Source: Bacteroidales bacterium
GTDB taxonomy: Bacteria; Bacteroidota; Bacteroidia; Bacteroidales; UBA932
Reading direction: 5' to 3'
Assembly (NCBI GenBank): GCA_017427885.1
Contig: JAFRRW010000001.1
Location: forward strand, 1-64,000
DNA length: 64,000 nucleotides
In this document: in pieces, positions 18,092 to 27,209 of the stretch
How positions within the stretch are numbered: the stretch's first letter is position 1
How the letters are laid out: every line of letters begins with the position of its first letter
Made by a program: the position numbers and the translations under genes
Notes under the pieces: generated by a model
Seen by the model: only the letters and a program-made list of their open reading frames with translations
Databases searched by the model: none
Told to the model about the DNA's origin: nothing

Positions 18092-21000
18092 GAAACATTT
18101 TGATCCTCGCCGCCGTATCTTCCCTGCTCGCAGGAGCGGCATTCATCACAAAGGCAAATACAGAATACATGAAACCCACTCAGGAGAAAACCGACGGGGA
18201 CGGCCACGTCCTGGTCTCCCTTTGGAAACAATACAAGGAAGCGACGGACGCTGACAGGCCTCAAAAACAGGCGTCCGTCCTGGAATCCATCATCAAGGAA
18301 GCGTCCTCCCGGAGGCTTTCCTGGGATTTTTACGATGCCTCGCGCCAATACGAGGAGGTCGTCCGCTCCCGCAACTGGAAACTGCGCGACTCCCTCAGAC
18401 GGCAGTTGGCCTCCAGGGTCAAGGAATACGGCGATCCCCTGGTGACCTTCGAACATATGAGGACGAAGCAGGGCAAGAGCCGGAAGGAACTTGCGGAATA
18501 CGTGCTCTCCCAAAAGGCCGGGCTGGTCACGGCCAGGAACCTCCCTTTCTATAAGGAAGCGAACAATCCGTCGGTCGCTTACGCGATGGATCAATGCCTG
18601 CCAGACAAGATAGCCAACGACTACGAATACGCCCTCTGGACCTGCATCCTCTCCTCGGGAGGAGACCTGAGGGAAGATCCTGCCTTCAAGGAACTCACCT
18701 CCGTCCTTGGTGGAAGTTATCCCTGCGGGGCCTACCTGGAATACAAGGGGGCCGCATCCATCCCGTATAAGGCAGACGACAAGGATAATCCAAGGATAAA
18801 CGCCCTGAAGGAACTGGCCGGGAAATATGACGGGAAGGCGATAGGGATCTATCCCAAGCACGACATCCTCCGCTACGAATTCGGAGAGATGGAACGCAGG
18901 AAAGCCTCCTCGGACGAATTTAAGACCCTGCTGGCGAAGGCTCGGGCGCTTGAAAAGGAAAGGTCCTCCTTCACCGGCAGCGAGGCCCTTCTCGTGGACG
19001 GGCAGACCTATGCAAAAGACCTCATCGAAACGCTTAATTCCAAGAATGTTTTCGTCAGCGTCAAGGACGGGAAAGTCGAGGCCTTGCTGAGGAATCTTCC
19101 CTCCGTGGATATTTCCGTCACGGCCGAAAACCAGAAGAAACCCCTCTTCACCAAAACAATCCGGAATCCGGAGTCCAGTTTCTACGTGATGGACACCGTC
19201 CGGATGGACCTCCCCTCCCTCGACGACGGCTCCTATTCCATCACCGCCAAAAACGGGAAGGCCGAATCCTCAACGGTATTCGACCAGTTCAGGCTTTCCC
19301 TCGCAGCCAGGAGGGACAGCCGCGGCCACGGAGTGTACGTGACCGATTACAAGAGCGGGAAACCCCTCGGCAGGGCGGACATCGAGCTGTCCAGGAACGG
19401 TAAGACCGTCCATACGCTCAAGGACTTCGCCCTCGAGGAAGGATTCACCACCCTTCCCTCGGATTTCCGGCAGCTCATCTCTTCCGGTGACGATTGGAAG
19501 CAGATAACCGCAATATCGAAGGATTCCGATGGGAAACTTCTGAAATCCAAACCTTTGGGCATCAACGGCAGGGTGCGCGACGGATCTTCCGAACTGAAGG
19601 AGCAGCGCCACGTCAACATATACCTGGACAGGGGCGCATACAACCCCGGTGACACCGTCCATTTCAAGGCCATATTCTACCGCGGGGACATGACCAATTC
19701 CGTTTCGGCTGCGGCGGACGTGGCTGCAAAGGCCACCCTCAACGATTCCGAAGGGAACACTGTCGAGACACTGAACCTGACCACCAACGAGTTCGGTTCG
19801 ATAGCGGGACAGTTCGCCCTCCCCACCGGACTCAGGAACGGCCATTTCTTCATCAACGTCGAGGCCAAAGGATGGAACGGCGGTACGTCGTTCACCGTGG
19901 ACGAATTCGTCCTCCCCTCCTTCGACCTGGACTTCAATCCCGTCGATGACCTTTATTTCCCGGGTGATTCCATCGTCGTAAGCGGAAAAGTGAAGAGTTA
20001 TTCCGGTCACAGCCTCTCCGGCGCGACGGTGGCCTGGAAGGTCCTGCGGGGAGATTCCATATATGCTTCAGGCTCCCTGAACCCCGATTCGGAGGGTAAT
20101 TTCAACATCGGTTTCAAGGCAGACGAGGAAGACTCCTGGTCATATTACAACGTGAACCTGGCAGTCACCGACGGCACCGGGGAGACCAGGGAATTCAACA
20201 AGGGAGTATGGGTGACTTCCGGCCTGTCGGTCGGGATCACGCTGACCAACGCGGCGGACGGCCAGGCGACCGTGAAGACCGGAGAGACAGTCACGACTCG
20301 TTTCCCTCGCTACAGGGAGAGGACCCAGGTCCTTGCCTCCGACACGGCGGAGGTCCGCTTCACCGTCAACAACAATGACGGCAAGGACGTTCCGGTCAAT
20401 CTGTCCTGGTCGCTTGTCAAATGGGACGGGAGCGTGCTGAAATCAGCCGAATGCACGGGTGGCGAAACCGTGTCGATAGACCTGTCTTCATACCCTTCAG
20501 GCAGTTACAGCATCAAAGCGAAAGCCTCGGTCAAGAGTTCATCGGGCAAGGAGTATTCAAATGAAAGCACCCTCGGCTTCGTGAAGGTGGCGGAGAAGGA
20601 AACCGCTCTTAACGGTCCGGTGGACAACCTTTTCATTACCGGAGGCACCCAGATAGAACCCGGCAAAGACATAAAGGTTCGTTTCGGTGCGACGAAAGGC
20701 CCCGTCTGGGCAGTGTTGGAGATCTTCGGAGAGAACCGGAAACTCCTCGATTCGAAGGCCTTGTACCTGAACGGAAAGGAAGGGGACACCGGTTCCCTCA
20801 CCGACCTCGCCTTCAAATACCAGGATTCATGGCCCGATGCGGTCTTCTTCCGTATCTTCTACTTCAAGGATTCCGGCCAGGTGACCTTCACGCGCACCTT
20901 CCGCAGGGTACGCCATACCCTTGACCTTCCCCTTTCCTTCTCTTCATTCGAGGACAGGACTCTCCCCGCCTCCGAATACACCTTCAGGATCAAGACCCTT

Positions 21001-23412
21001 CCAGGAGCGGAGTGCCTCGCCGCAGTCTTCGACAAGAGCGTGGAAACCATCAACAGGAACTGGTGGAACACCGTGTCACTGATAGAGTTCCGCGTTCCCG
21101 TCGTGGAAGTGGATGCCGAGAGCGGAAGCGTGGGAGGCGGCGAGGACTTCATGTTTTTCTCGATCGAGTCCGCGACAATGGCCAGAGGCGTCAAACTGGG
21201 AGCCAGGATGACGAAGGCGAACGTTGCGATGGCTTCGATGGATGCCGGAGAGGTCGTGGAAGAGGAAGCATATGATGCAGTTGCAGTTCCCGAGGGAGAA
21301 ATCCCGCCGGACTTAAACATCCGTGAAGATTTCGCCTCCACCCTGGCTTTCGAGCCATTCCTCAGGTCCGATGCCAACGGAGACATCTCCCTGAAATTCA
21401 AGACTTCGGACAAACTCTCGACCTACATTGTCTCCCTCTACGCCCATACCAGGGAGATGAAGAACTCCTCCCTCCGCAAGGAGATGGTGGTTTCCCTACC
21501 TGTGAAGGTTTCCGTTACGGAGCCGGGCTACCTGAATTCCGGCGACAGATATTCGATGGCTGTCTCGGTGTCCTCCAACTCCGACAAGCCGGTATCCGGA
21601 AAACTTGTCCTCTACCAATATGAAGGCGCCGACCACGAGGGAACATCTCCGATAAGGGCCAAGGCCGTTGACCTTACGGTACCGGCAGGAGGAAGCGAAT
21701 CCAGGCTGTTCGAGGTGGACGTCCCTGAAGTCACGTCAGGGGAACGCATCCTCGGGCTGAAGGCCGCCTTCATAGCCGACGGCTTCTCCGACGGAGTGTT
21801 CGTCACGGTTCCCGTCAGGCCCGCCGCCCAGGTCATCACCGAATCCCACTCGGCAGTCGTCCTTCCCGGAATGGACGAGGCGGCCCTCCTTGAGAGGATC
21901 CGCTCCGCATTCGTGAACGTCTCGCCCTACGGTGCCGAATACAAGGAGATTTCCATCATAGACATGGTCCGCGAGGCCATTCCGTCGAAGGCGGAACCGG
22001 TGTCGGACAACGTGCTCGACCTCTCCGAAACCTTCTATGTGCGGAAAGTTGCGGCCAGTCTCGGAGCGGAACTCCAGACCGTGACCCCCACTGAAAAGAT
22101 ATGGGAGAAGATCCTTGCCTGCAGGAACGCCGACGGAGGTTTCTCCTGGTTCCAGGGAATGCAGTCCTCCCCCGTCATCACCGCCATCCTGCTCGAGAGG
22201 TTCGCCAAGCTGAACAAGGCCGGACTCCTCCCGGCCATCGACCTGTCCGGCGCCGTCAAATTCCTGGACCAGAACCAGTTCGACCTGAGCAGGCCGTACT
22301 GGTGCGGAGGAATCGGCGACGAGCAGTACATGCTGGTACGCTCCCTCTATCCAGGCGTCAGTTTCAACGTCAAGCCGCGCTTCATGGCCGACGAGTTCAA
22401 CAAGAGGATCAAGGATTTCCGCAAATTCGCCAAGGAATATCTGGTCCCCGGCAAGGCCCGCGGGATGAACGGAATGATCCTCGCCAAGGCCAGAAGGATA
22501 AGGACCCTTGCCAACCTGCTGTCGTCCGATGAAGGTACAGCCCTCGCCAAGACCTGGGGAGTGACCTTCTCCGCCCCTGCAAGGATGCGCAAGTCTCTGG
22601 AAGCCGACATAATTTCCCTTCTCGAATACGCCGTGGACCATCCCGACGGAGGAATGTACTATCCCAACGCGGTTATGCCATGGAGGGGCCTTCTCGAGAG
22701 CGAGGCCTACGCCCATTCCCTTATCTGCGACCTCCTTACCCTCCACGGAACGCCTGAATGCCTGAAGGTCGCTGACGGGATCAGGATATGGCTGATGCTT
22801 CAGAAGGAAACCCAGAAATGGGGCGAGGACCCTGCCTTCGTGGATGCCATCCACTCCATACTTGAAGGTTCCGACGAGGTCAAGGCCACGAAGGTAATCC
22901 TTATGACCAAGACTTACGAGAAGCCCTACAGCGAAATAAAGGCCACCGGCAATGGCTTCACCATCGAAAGGAAACTATTCCGCTATGACGGTACTTCCGG
23001 CAAGGAGACGCTTGTAGAGGTCAAGCCGGGAGAAACGGTGCGCAAGGGTGAGAAACTCCTGGCGGAATACAGGATATGGAACCAGGAGAACCGCAGTTTC
23101 GTCAAGGTTGAAGTCCCCCGCGAGGCCGCCTTCCGTCCCGTGAACCAGCTCTCCGGCCATTACGGCCTCGGAGTCAGGCCGCTGCGCGTGAACGGATGGT
23201 ACACCTTCACACCCGGAGGCTATCGCAATGTCAAGACCGACCGGACGCAGTACTTCTTCGATTCATATCCGGAGGAGAACACTACCATACGGGAGGAATT
23301 CTTCGCCACCCAGACGGGCGTTTACACGGCTCCCGTCGTGACGGTCGAGTCCCTCTACGCCCCCCACTACCGCGCCAACGGACTCTTCGCCGGCGAACTT
23401 ACCGTTGAATGA
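18088..23412 (+). CDS. Alpha-2-macroglobulin family protein lacking the thioester
   Basis: This is a large exported protein of 1774 residues. The N-terminus is a Sec-type signal (basic start, hydrophobic stretch to about residue 20, no lipobox Cys). An unrecognised alpha-rich region occupies roughly 25-300. The MG2 signature YLDRGAYNPGDTVHFKA lies at about 510-526, and the macroglobulin core segment DFASTLAFEPFLRSDANGDI at about 1080. A toroid-like region (about 1340-1560) includes NADGGFSWFQGM. The CxEQ thioester of the macroglobulin at 4523-10018 is absent, so covalent trapping is not expected. Such MG2 proteins are common in Bacteroidota; their role is unclear. It is coupled to folC by an ATGA overlap and runs 14 bases into the convergent rhamnosidase gene. 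Confidence 0.9.
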   Translation: MRNILILAAVSSLLAGAAFITKANTEYMKPTQEKTDGDGHVLVSLWKQYKEATDADRPQKQASVLESIIKEASSRRLSWDFYDASRQYEEVVRSRNWKLRDSLRRQLASRVKEYGDPLVTFEHMRTKQGKSRKELAEYVLSQKAGLVTARNLPFYKEANNPSVAYAMDQCLPDKIANDYEYALWTCILSSGGDLREDPAFKELTSVLGGSYPCGAYLEYKGAASIPYKADDKDNPRINALKELAGKYDGKAIGIYPKHDILRYEFGEMERRKASSDEFKTLLAKARALEKERSSFTGSEALLVDGQTYAKDLIETLNSKNVFVSVKDGKVEALLRNLPSVDISVTAENQKKPLFTKTIRNPESSFYVMDTVRMDLPSLDDGSYSITAKNGKAESSTVFDQFRLSLAARRDSRGHGVYVTDYKSGKPLGRADIELSRNGKTVHTLKDFALEEGFTTLPSDFRQLISSGDDWKQITAISKDSDGKLLKSKPLGINGRVRDGSSELKEQRHVNIYLDRGAYNPGDTVHFKAIFYRGDMTNSVSAAADVAAKATLNDSEGNTVETLNLTTNEFGSIAGQFALPTGLRNGHFFINVEAKGWNGGTSFTVDEFVLPSFDLDFNPVDDLYFPGDSIVVSGKVKSYSGHSLSGATVAWKVLRGDSIYASGSLNPDSEGNFNIGFKADEEDSWSYYNVNLAVTDGTGETREFNKGVWVTSGLSVGITLTNAADGQATVKTGETVTTRFPRYRERTQVLASDTAEVRFTVNNNDGKDVPVNLSWSLVKWDGSVLKSAECTGGETVSIDLSSYPSGSYSIKAKASVKSSSGKEYSNESTLGFVKVAEKETALNGPVDNLFITGGTQIEPGKDIKVRFGATKGPVWAVLEIFGENRKLLDSKALYLNGKEGDTGSLTDLAFKYQDSWPDAVFFRIFYFKDSGQVTFTRTFRRVRHTLDLPLSFSSFEDRTLPASEYTFRIKTLPGAECLAAVFDKSVETINRNWWNTVSLIEFRVPVVEVDAESGSVGGGEDFMFFSIESATMARGVKLGARMTKANVAMASMDAGEVVEEEAYDAVAVPEGEIPPDLNIREDFASTLAFEPFLRSDANGDISLKFKTSDKLSTYIVSLYAHTREMKNSSLRKEMVVSLPVKVSVTEPGYLNSGDRYSMAVSVSSNSDKPVSGKLVLYQYEGADHEGTSPIRAKAVDLTVPAGGSESRLFEVDVPEVTSGERILGLKAAFIADGFSDGVFVTVPVRPAAQVITESHSAVVLPGMDEAALLERIRSAFVNVSPYGAEYKEISIIDMVREAIPSKAEPVSDNVLDLSETFYVRKVAASLGAELQTVTPTEKIWEKILACRNADGGFSWFQGMQSSPVITAILLERFAKLNKAGLLPAIDLSGAVKFLDQNQFDLSRPYWCGGIGDEQYMLVRSLYPGVSFNVKPRFMADEFNKRIKDFRKFAKEYLVPGKARGMNGMILAKARRIRTLANLLSSDEGTALAKTWGVTFSAPARMRKSLEADIISLLEYAVDHPDGGMYYPNAVMPWRGLLESEAYAHSLICDLLTLHGTPECLKVADGIRIWLMLQKETQKWGEDPAFVDAIHSILEGSDEVKATKVILMTKTYEKPYSEIKATGNGFTIERKLFRYDGTSGKETLVEVKPGETVRKGEKLLAEYRIWNQENRSFVKVEVPREAAFRPVNQLSGHYGLGVRPLRVNGWYTFTPGGYRNVKTDRTQYFFDSYPEENTTIREEFFATQTGVYTAPVVTVESLYAPHYRANGLFAGELTVE

Positions 23413-26143
23413 GGGATTGGTATCTGATCTCGTATTCCCCGGAATCGAATTCATAGACTGCTGAGGCCGTCCCTTCCCGGGACGGTTTCAGTTCAAGGGG
23501 CCGGCCGTTGACGGATACCGGCTTCCCTGTCGGCAGGGTAACCAGGGCCGTGGTGTTCGCAGGAACGCCTATCCTCCAGATGAAGTCCTCCCCCTCGTTG
23601 CGCCAATCGCTCGATACGGGACCGTACGCCGTCTTCACGGACCCCCTCGCCCATTTCATATACCCGGTCACGAGAGGATCCAGAATGATCTTCTTGAATC
23701 CGGGAGCCTCTTCCACAGGACGGATTCCCAGCACATCCTCGTAAAACCAGATGTCAAAACCTCCCGACATCGGATGACAGAGCGATCCCGCCATATCCTC
23801 CGCATCAGCCTGCGTGTATGGCAGCTGCTCCCACAGCGTCGTGACCTTAAGGCTGTCCAGCATGAATCCCCAGCTGTTCTCCCCCTTCTTGGTGAAAAGG
23901 CCGAAAGCCTCCCCTGCGTGACCGTTCCTGCTGAGCGCGCTTCCGAACCGGCCCAGGCCGAAGATTCCCATATTCAGAAACCCGAAGGGCGTATGGCTGA
24001 CGTCGAAGATGAAATCCTCCGCCACCGCCTCTTCCTCCCCTTCCGGGACCAGGCCGGCCATTATGGCCATCACGTCCGCCGTCTGGCTGCCGAACCCGTG
24101 ACGCATCGGATTATAGAACTTCCTTATCAGCGCTTCCCTAGTATATTCCCGCCTTTCGGCAAAATACCTGCGGTCCTCAGCCTTTCCGAGCAGGGCCGCC
24201 ACCTTCTCCATTATGGTCAGGTCGATGAAATGGAAACAAGTGCTGCTGAATTCCACCGGGGTAGGATTGTGGTAATGGTCGTTCCTCGGAGGGCACCAGT
24301 CTCCCAGACCTTCGTAAACAATGCCTTCCACCGCCGTACCGTCGATATATCGGGTCCATTGGGCCATCATGTCGTAATAATCCTCCAGGATCTTCCTGTT
24401 CCCGAAATAGAGGTAAAGGTGCCAGGGAAGCTGGACCACGGCCGTCCCCCAGTCGGGAGATGCGACTCCGCAGAGTCTCTGGCCGGGCGCGATCATATAC
24501 GGGATGCCGGGAGCCTTGTCGCTGAAATAGAACTCGGCGTTGAACAATTTGTGATGGAGGGTATTGGCCTCGAAACGGTCGGCCGTTGTGCGGATGTCAC
24601 CGAGGTATTTCATCCAGAAACCGTTCATCTGGAAATTCAGGTCTGCAGCCAGGTCGTAGGCGTGCGTATCCCCGAGCCACCCGCATTTCTCGCGGTGGGC
24701 GCAGTCCACGGGGACTCCGACGAAACAGTTGAGGAAAGTCCTGCGGGCAAGGGCGTGAAGGGCGTTGAGCTGACTGTCCGAACATTCGAACCATCCCCTG
24801 TCCTCCACGTCCGTGTGCACGGGAACCATGCTGAGCCAGGTTTCCGACGGCAGCTCGTCAGTACCTTCCACGGTAAGGTCAAGGTACCTGAACCCATGAT
24901 AGGTAAACCTCGGAGTCCAGCTCTCCCTTAAGGCGCCGCTGCAGATGTAGCTGTCCGTCTGATAACCTACGAACCTGGTCCCTACGCTGCGGAAATCCAG
25001 ATCCCGGTCTTTCGTGATGGTCTCGGCTCCCCTGACGGTCAGTTTCGTTCCCCGAGGCAGGGTCACGTCAAACCTCACGTTGGCGGTCCTGTTCTCTCCG
25101 AAATCATATATCCAGCGGTTCTCATCCCCAGGGGCCTTCCACATCGCGACCGGTTTCACAGGTTCCATCCGGCGCATCGGGGACATCTCCTGGGCCTCCA
25201 TCCTTTCCGGAATCAGTCCCGTGGCCGGAATGCACCCCTTCCATCCGCCGTCGTCCAGGTCCGGGTCAGCCCACCTCTCGATTGCCAGACGGGCATCATA
25301 GTCCTCTCCCTGATATACATTCGAACGGGTTATCGGTCCTTCGGTCCATAGCCAGGTCTGATCGGTATATACCTTCTCCGAAGTCCCGTCCGCATACTCT
25401 ATGTTCAACTGGCAGCGAAGGATGGGCATCCCGTACGAAAGTCCCTCGTCTCCCCACACCGAATCCTGCGTGAACCATCCCTTGCCCAGCATCACTCCCA
25501 GGCAGTTTTTCTTCCCGGGCTTCAACAGCCCTGTCACGTCAAAAGCGCTGTAAAGCGCTCTCTCTCTATAATCCGTCTGGGCCGGATCCATCACCCTTGA
25601 CGGATCCACCGCCCTCGAATTCACCCACAGTTCGCCGCAGCCGAGTCCGCATACGTAAGCCATCGCACGGCGGACCTTCTTTCCCTTCAAGAGGAACGTC
25701 TTACGGATATAAGGAAGAGGATCGGTCTTCAGCCTCTGCCCCGTACAGATCCATCCAGCCTCCCAGCTGTCATTGATCGCAGTCCCGAATTCAGCCTCGG
25801 GACTCCATTCGGAAGGCCTTCCTTCCCCGTCCCACACCCTGACTCTCCATTTATACAGCTTCCCCTGTTCCCACTCCACCGGCAATTCAATGTCAGTCTG
25901 GTCGTCATCCTTCACCTTCCCGGTGCCGTAGACCTGCCTTCCCCCCTCCGACACACGGATTTCGTATGCGGTCTGCTTCGCCCCCTGTACTGGACAGTCC
26001 GTCTGCCATCCCAGCCTCACGCTGTTCACACAGACAGGGTTTACCACGTCATTGACAGTCATCTTCGTTATCTTCAGCACTTCCCGTGAAGGGGAGACGG
26101 TGCCGGACATAAGTACCGCAATAAGAATGAACAATCCTTTCAT
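23399..26143 (-). CDS. Secreted alpha-L-rhamnosidase (GH78)
   Basis: The enzyme hydrolyses terminal alpha-L-rhamnose from plant polysaccharides or glycosides. From MKGLFILIAVLMSG, a clear Sec signal, the protein has 914 residues. The open frame extends 66 codons upstream, but that part crosses the promoter region and looks non-coding. An Ig-like domain and the rhamnosidase N-terminal beta domains come first. The catalytic (alpha/alpha)6 barrel then carries the GH78 motif DCAHREKCGWLGD (Asp480 onward; the usual Pro is Ala here), GLGDWCPP and HPMSGGFDIWFYEDVLGI. The C-terminal beta domain ends VSVNGRPLEL. It is divergent from the SGNH gene and overlaps the convergent macroglobulin gene by 14 bases. 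Confidence 0.93.
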   Translation of the reverse strand: MKGLFILIAVLMSGTVSPSREVLKITKMTVNDVVNPVCVNSVRLGWQTDCPVQGAKQTAYEIRVSEGGRQVYGTGKVKDDDQTDIELPVEWEQGKLYKWRVRVWDGEGRPSEWSPEAEFGTAINDSWEAGWICTGQRLKTDPLPYIRKTFLLKGKKVRRAMAYVCGLGCGELWVNSRAVDPSRVMDPAQTDYRERALYSAFDVTGLLKPGKKNCLGVMLGKGWFTQDSVWGDEGLSYGMPILRCQLNIEYADGTSEKVYTDQTWLWTEGPITRSNVYQGEDYDARLAIERWADPDLDDGGWKGCIPATGLIPERMEAQEMSPMRRMEPVKPVAMWKAPGDENRWIYDFGENRTANVRFDVTLPRGTKLTVRGAETITKDRDLDFRSVGTRFVGYQTDSYICSGALRESWTPRFTYHGFRYLDLTVEGTDELPSETWLSMVPVHTDVEDRGWFECSDSQLNALHALARRTFLNCFVGVPVDCAHREKCGWLGDTHAYDLAADLNFQMNGFWMKYLGDIRTTADRFEANTLHHKLFNAEFYFSDKAPGIPYMIAPGQRLCGVASPDWGTAVVQLPWHLYLYFGNRKILEDYYDMMAQWTRYIDGTAVEGIVYEGLGDWCPPRNDHYHNPTPVEFSSTCFHFIDLTIMEKVAALLGKAEDRRYFAERREYTREALIRKFYNPMRHGFGSQTADVMAIMAGLVPEGEEEAVAEDFIFDVSHTPFGFLNMGIFGLGRFGSALSRNGHAGEAFGLFTKKGENSWGFMLDSLKVTTLWEQLPYTQADAEDMAGSLCHPMSGGFDIWFYEDVLGIRPVEEAPGFKKIILDPLVTGYMKWARGSVKTAYGPVSSDWRNEGEDFIWRIGVPANTTALVTLPTGKPVSVNGRPLELKPSREGTASAVYEFDSGEYEIRYQSLIQR

Positions 26144-26200
26144 ATCTTGCACAATAACGGATTCTGACCATAAAGTTAAGGCTATTTTTGGGGTTTTGTG

Positions 26201-26208
26201 TATCTTTG
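26201..26208 (+). promoter_or_regulatory. -7 box of the SGNH esterase promoter
   Basis: TATCTTTG is a perfect TAnnTTTG match 21 bases before the ATG at 26229, with AAAAAGGA between them as a possible ribosome site. No clear TTTG box is seen upstream. This position excludes earlier starts in the same open frame. Confidence 0.55.
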
Positions 26209-26228
26209 TAGAAAAAGGATTGCCAACC

Positions 26229-27209
26229 ATGAAAAAGAAGACTCTGATCTGGGTTCTGTCCGCCGTCGTCCTGATGGCAAGCGCTTTCTCCAACCCGGGA
26301 AATGACAAGAAAGATATCATATGCTGGGGCGACAGCCTCACGGCGCCCCACGGGGACCGGACCGACTGGCCCGCACAACTGCAGGCGATGCTCGGAGACG
26401 GTTACAACGTCATCAACGGAGGAATCGGAGGGGAGAACACAATCACCATAATGGCCCGTCAGGGGGCATCTCCGATGAGACTGGCCCACGACGTCACCAT
26501 ATTCAACAGCAAAGATGCCGCCTTCAAGACATTCATAGGGAACAATGACATCGAGACCTTCTATTCCTCCTGGAACGGAAAACGCGTGACACCCCTCCTG
26601 CAGGGCGGCTGGGATGAGAGCGGTCCCTCACAGATAAATCCCTGCACGATAGGCGGGAGACCTTTCCACCTTGCCTCCGATTCGAAGATATGGTTGGAAG
26701 AGGGACAATTCAAAATGGAAAACAATTTATATATCCTTCCGGACGATGAATGGCCCTTGACCGGAGTCCTGAAAGCAGGGACCGAGATTGAAACCTATGC
26801 GATGAAAAACCTGCGCGGGAAATACGCCAACATCTTTTTCATCGGACAGAACGGAGGCTTTGCCGATGCAGAAGACCTGATCAGGCAGATCGAGGCGATG
26901 ATAGATTACAGCGACTCCCCCAGATACATCGTAGTCAGTTACCACATCTACAACGGGATAGTCGGGATGAATGAATTGGAGGAGGCTCTTGGGAAGAGAT
27001 TCGGCAACCATTACTTCAACCTAAGGAACTATCTGATAACCAAAGGACTGGCTGACGCCGGAGTGGAACCGACGGAGTCGGATAAGAAGGCTCTCTCCGA
27101 AGACAGGGTGCCGCCGTCGCTGATGACGGACGGCGTCCACTTCACCACGGACGGCTACAGACTGATCGCCACCCAGGTGTACGCCAAGATGCAGGAGCTG
27201 GGGTATTGA
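26229..27209 (+). CDS. Secreted SGNH/GDSL-type esterase
   Basis: This is probably an esterase of the SGNH hydrolase fold acting on acylated carbohydrates. The start MKKKTLIWVLSAVVLMASAFS is a Sec signal, and the mature protein is about 305 residues. Block I is CWGDSLTAP (Ser36, nucleophile), block II is NGGIGGENT, a block III-like IGQNGG follows, and block V is TDGVHFTTDGY (Asp301, His304). Lying among GH78 enzymes, it could remove acetyl groups from pectin-type chains, but the substrate is inferred only from the neighbours. Its stop codon directly abuts the stop codon of the convergent DUF4832-type gene, with no spacer. GC content here is slightly lower than in the housekeeping genes around. 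Confidence 0.85.
   Translation: MKKKTLIWVLSAVVLMASAFSNPGNDKKDIICWGDSLTAPHGDRTDWPAQLQAMLGDGYNVINGGIGGENTITIMARQGASPMRLAHDVTIFNSKDAAFKTFIGNNDIETFYSSWNGKRVTPLLQGGWDESGPSQINPCTIGGRPFHLASDSKIWLEEGQFKMENNLYILPDDEWPLTGVLKAGTEIETYAMKNLRGKYANIFFIGQNGGFADAEDLIRQIEAMIDYSDSPRYIVVSYHIYNGIVGMNELEEALGKRFGNHYFNLRNYLITKGLADAGVEPTESDKKALSEDRVPPSLMTDGVHFTTDGYRLIATQVYAKMQELGY

Noticed and set aside
26144-26341. 66-codon N-terminal extension of the first GH78 frame
   Set aside because: It would place a signal peptide at residue 67 and runs through the divergent promoter region and into the SGNH gene.
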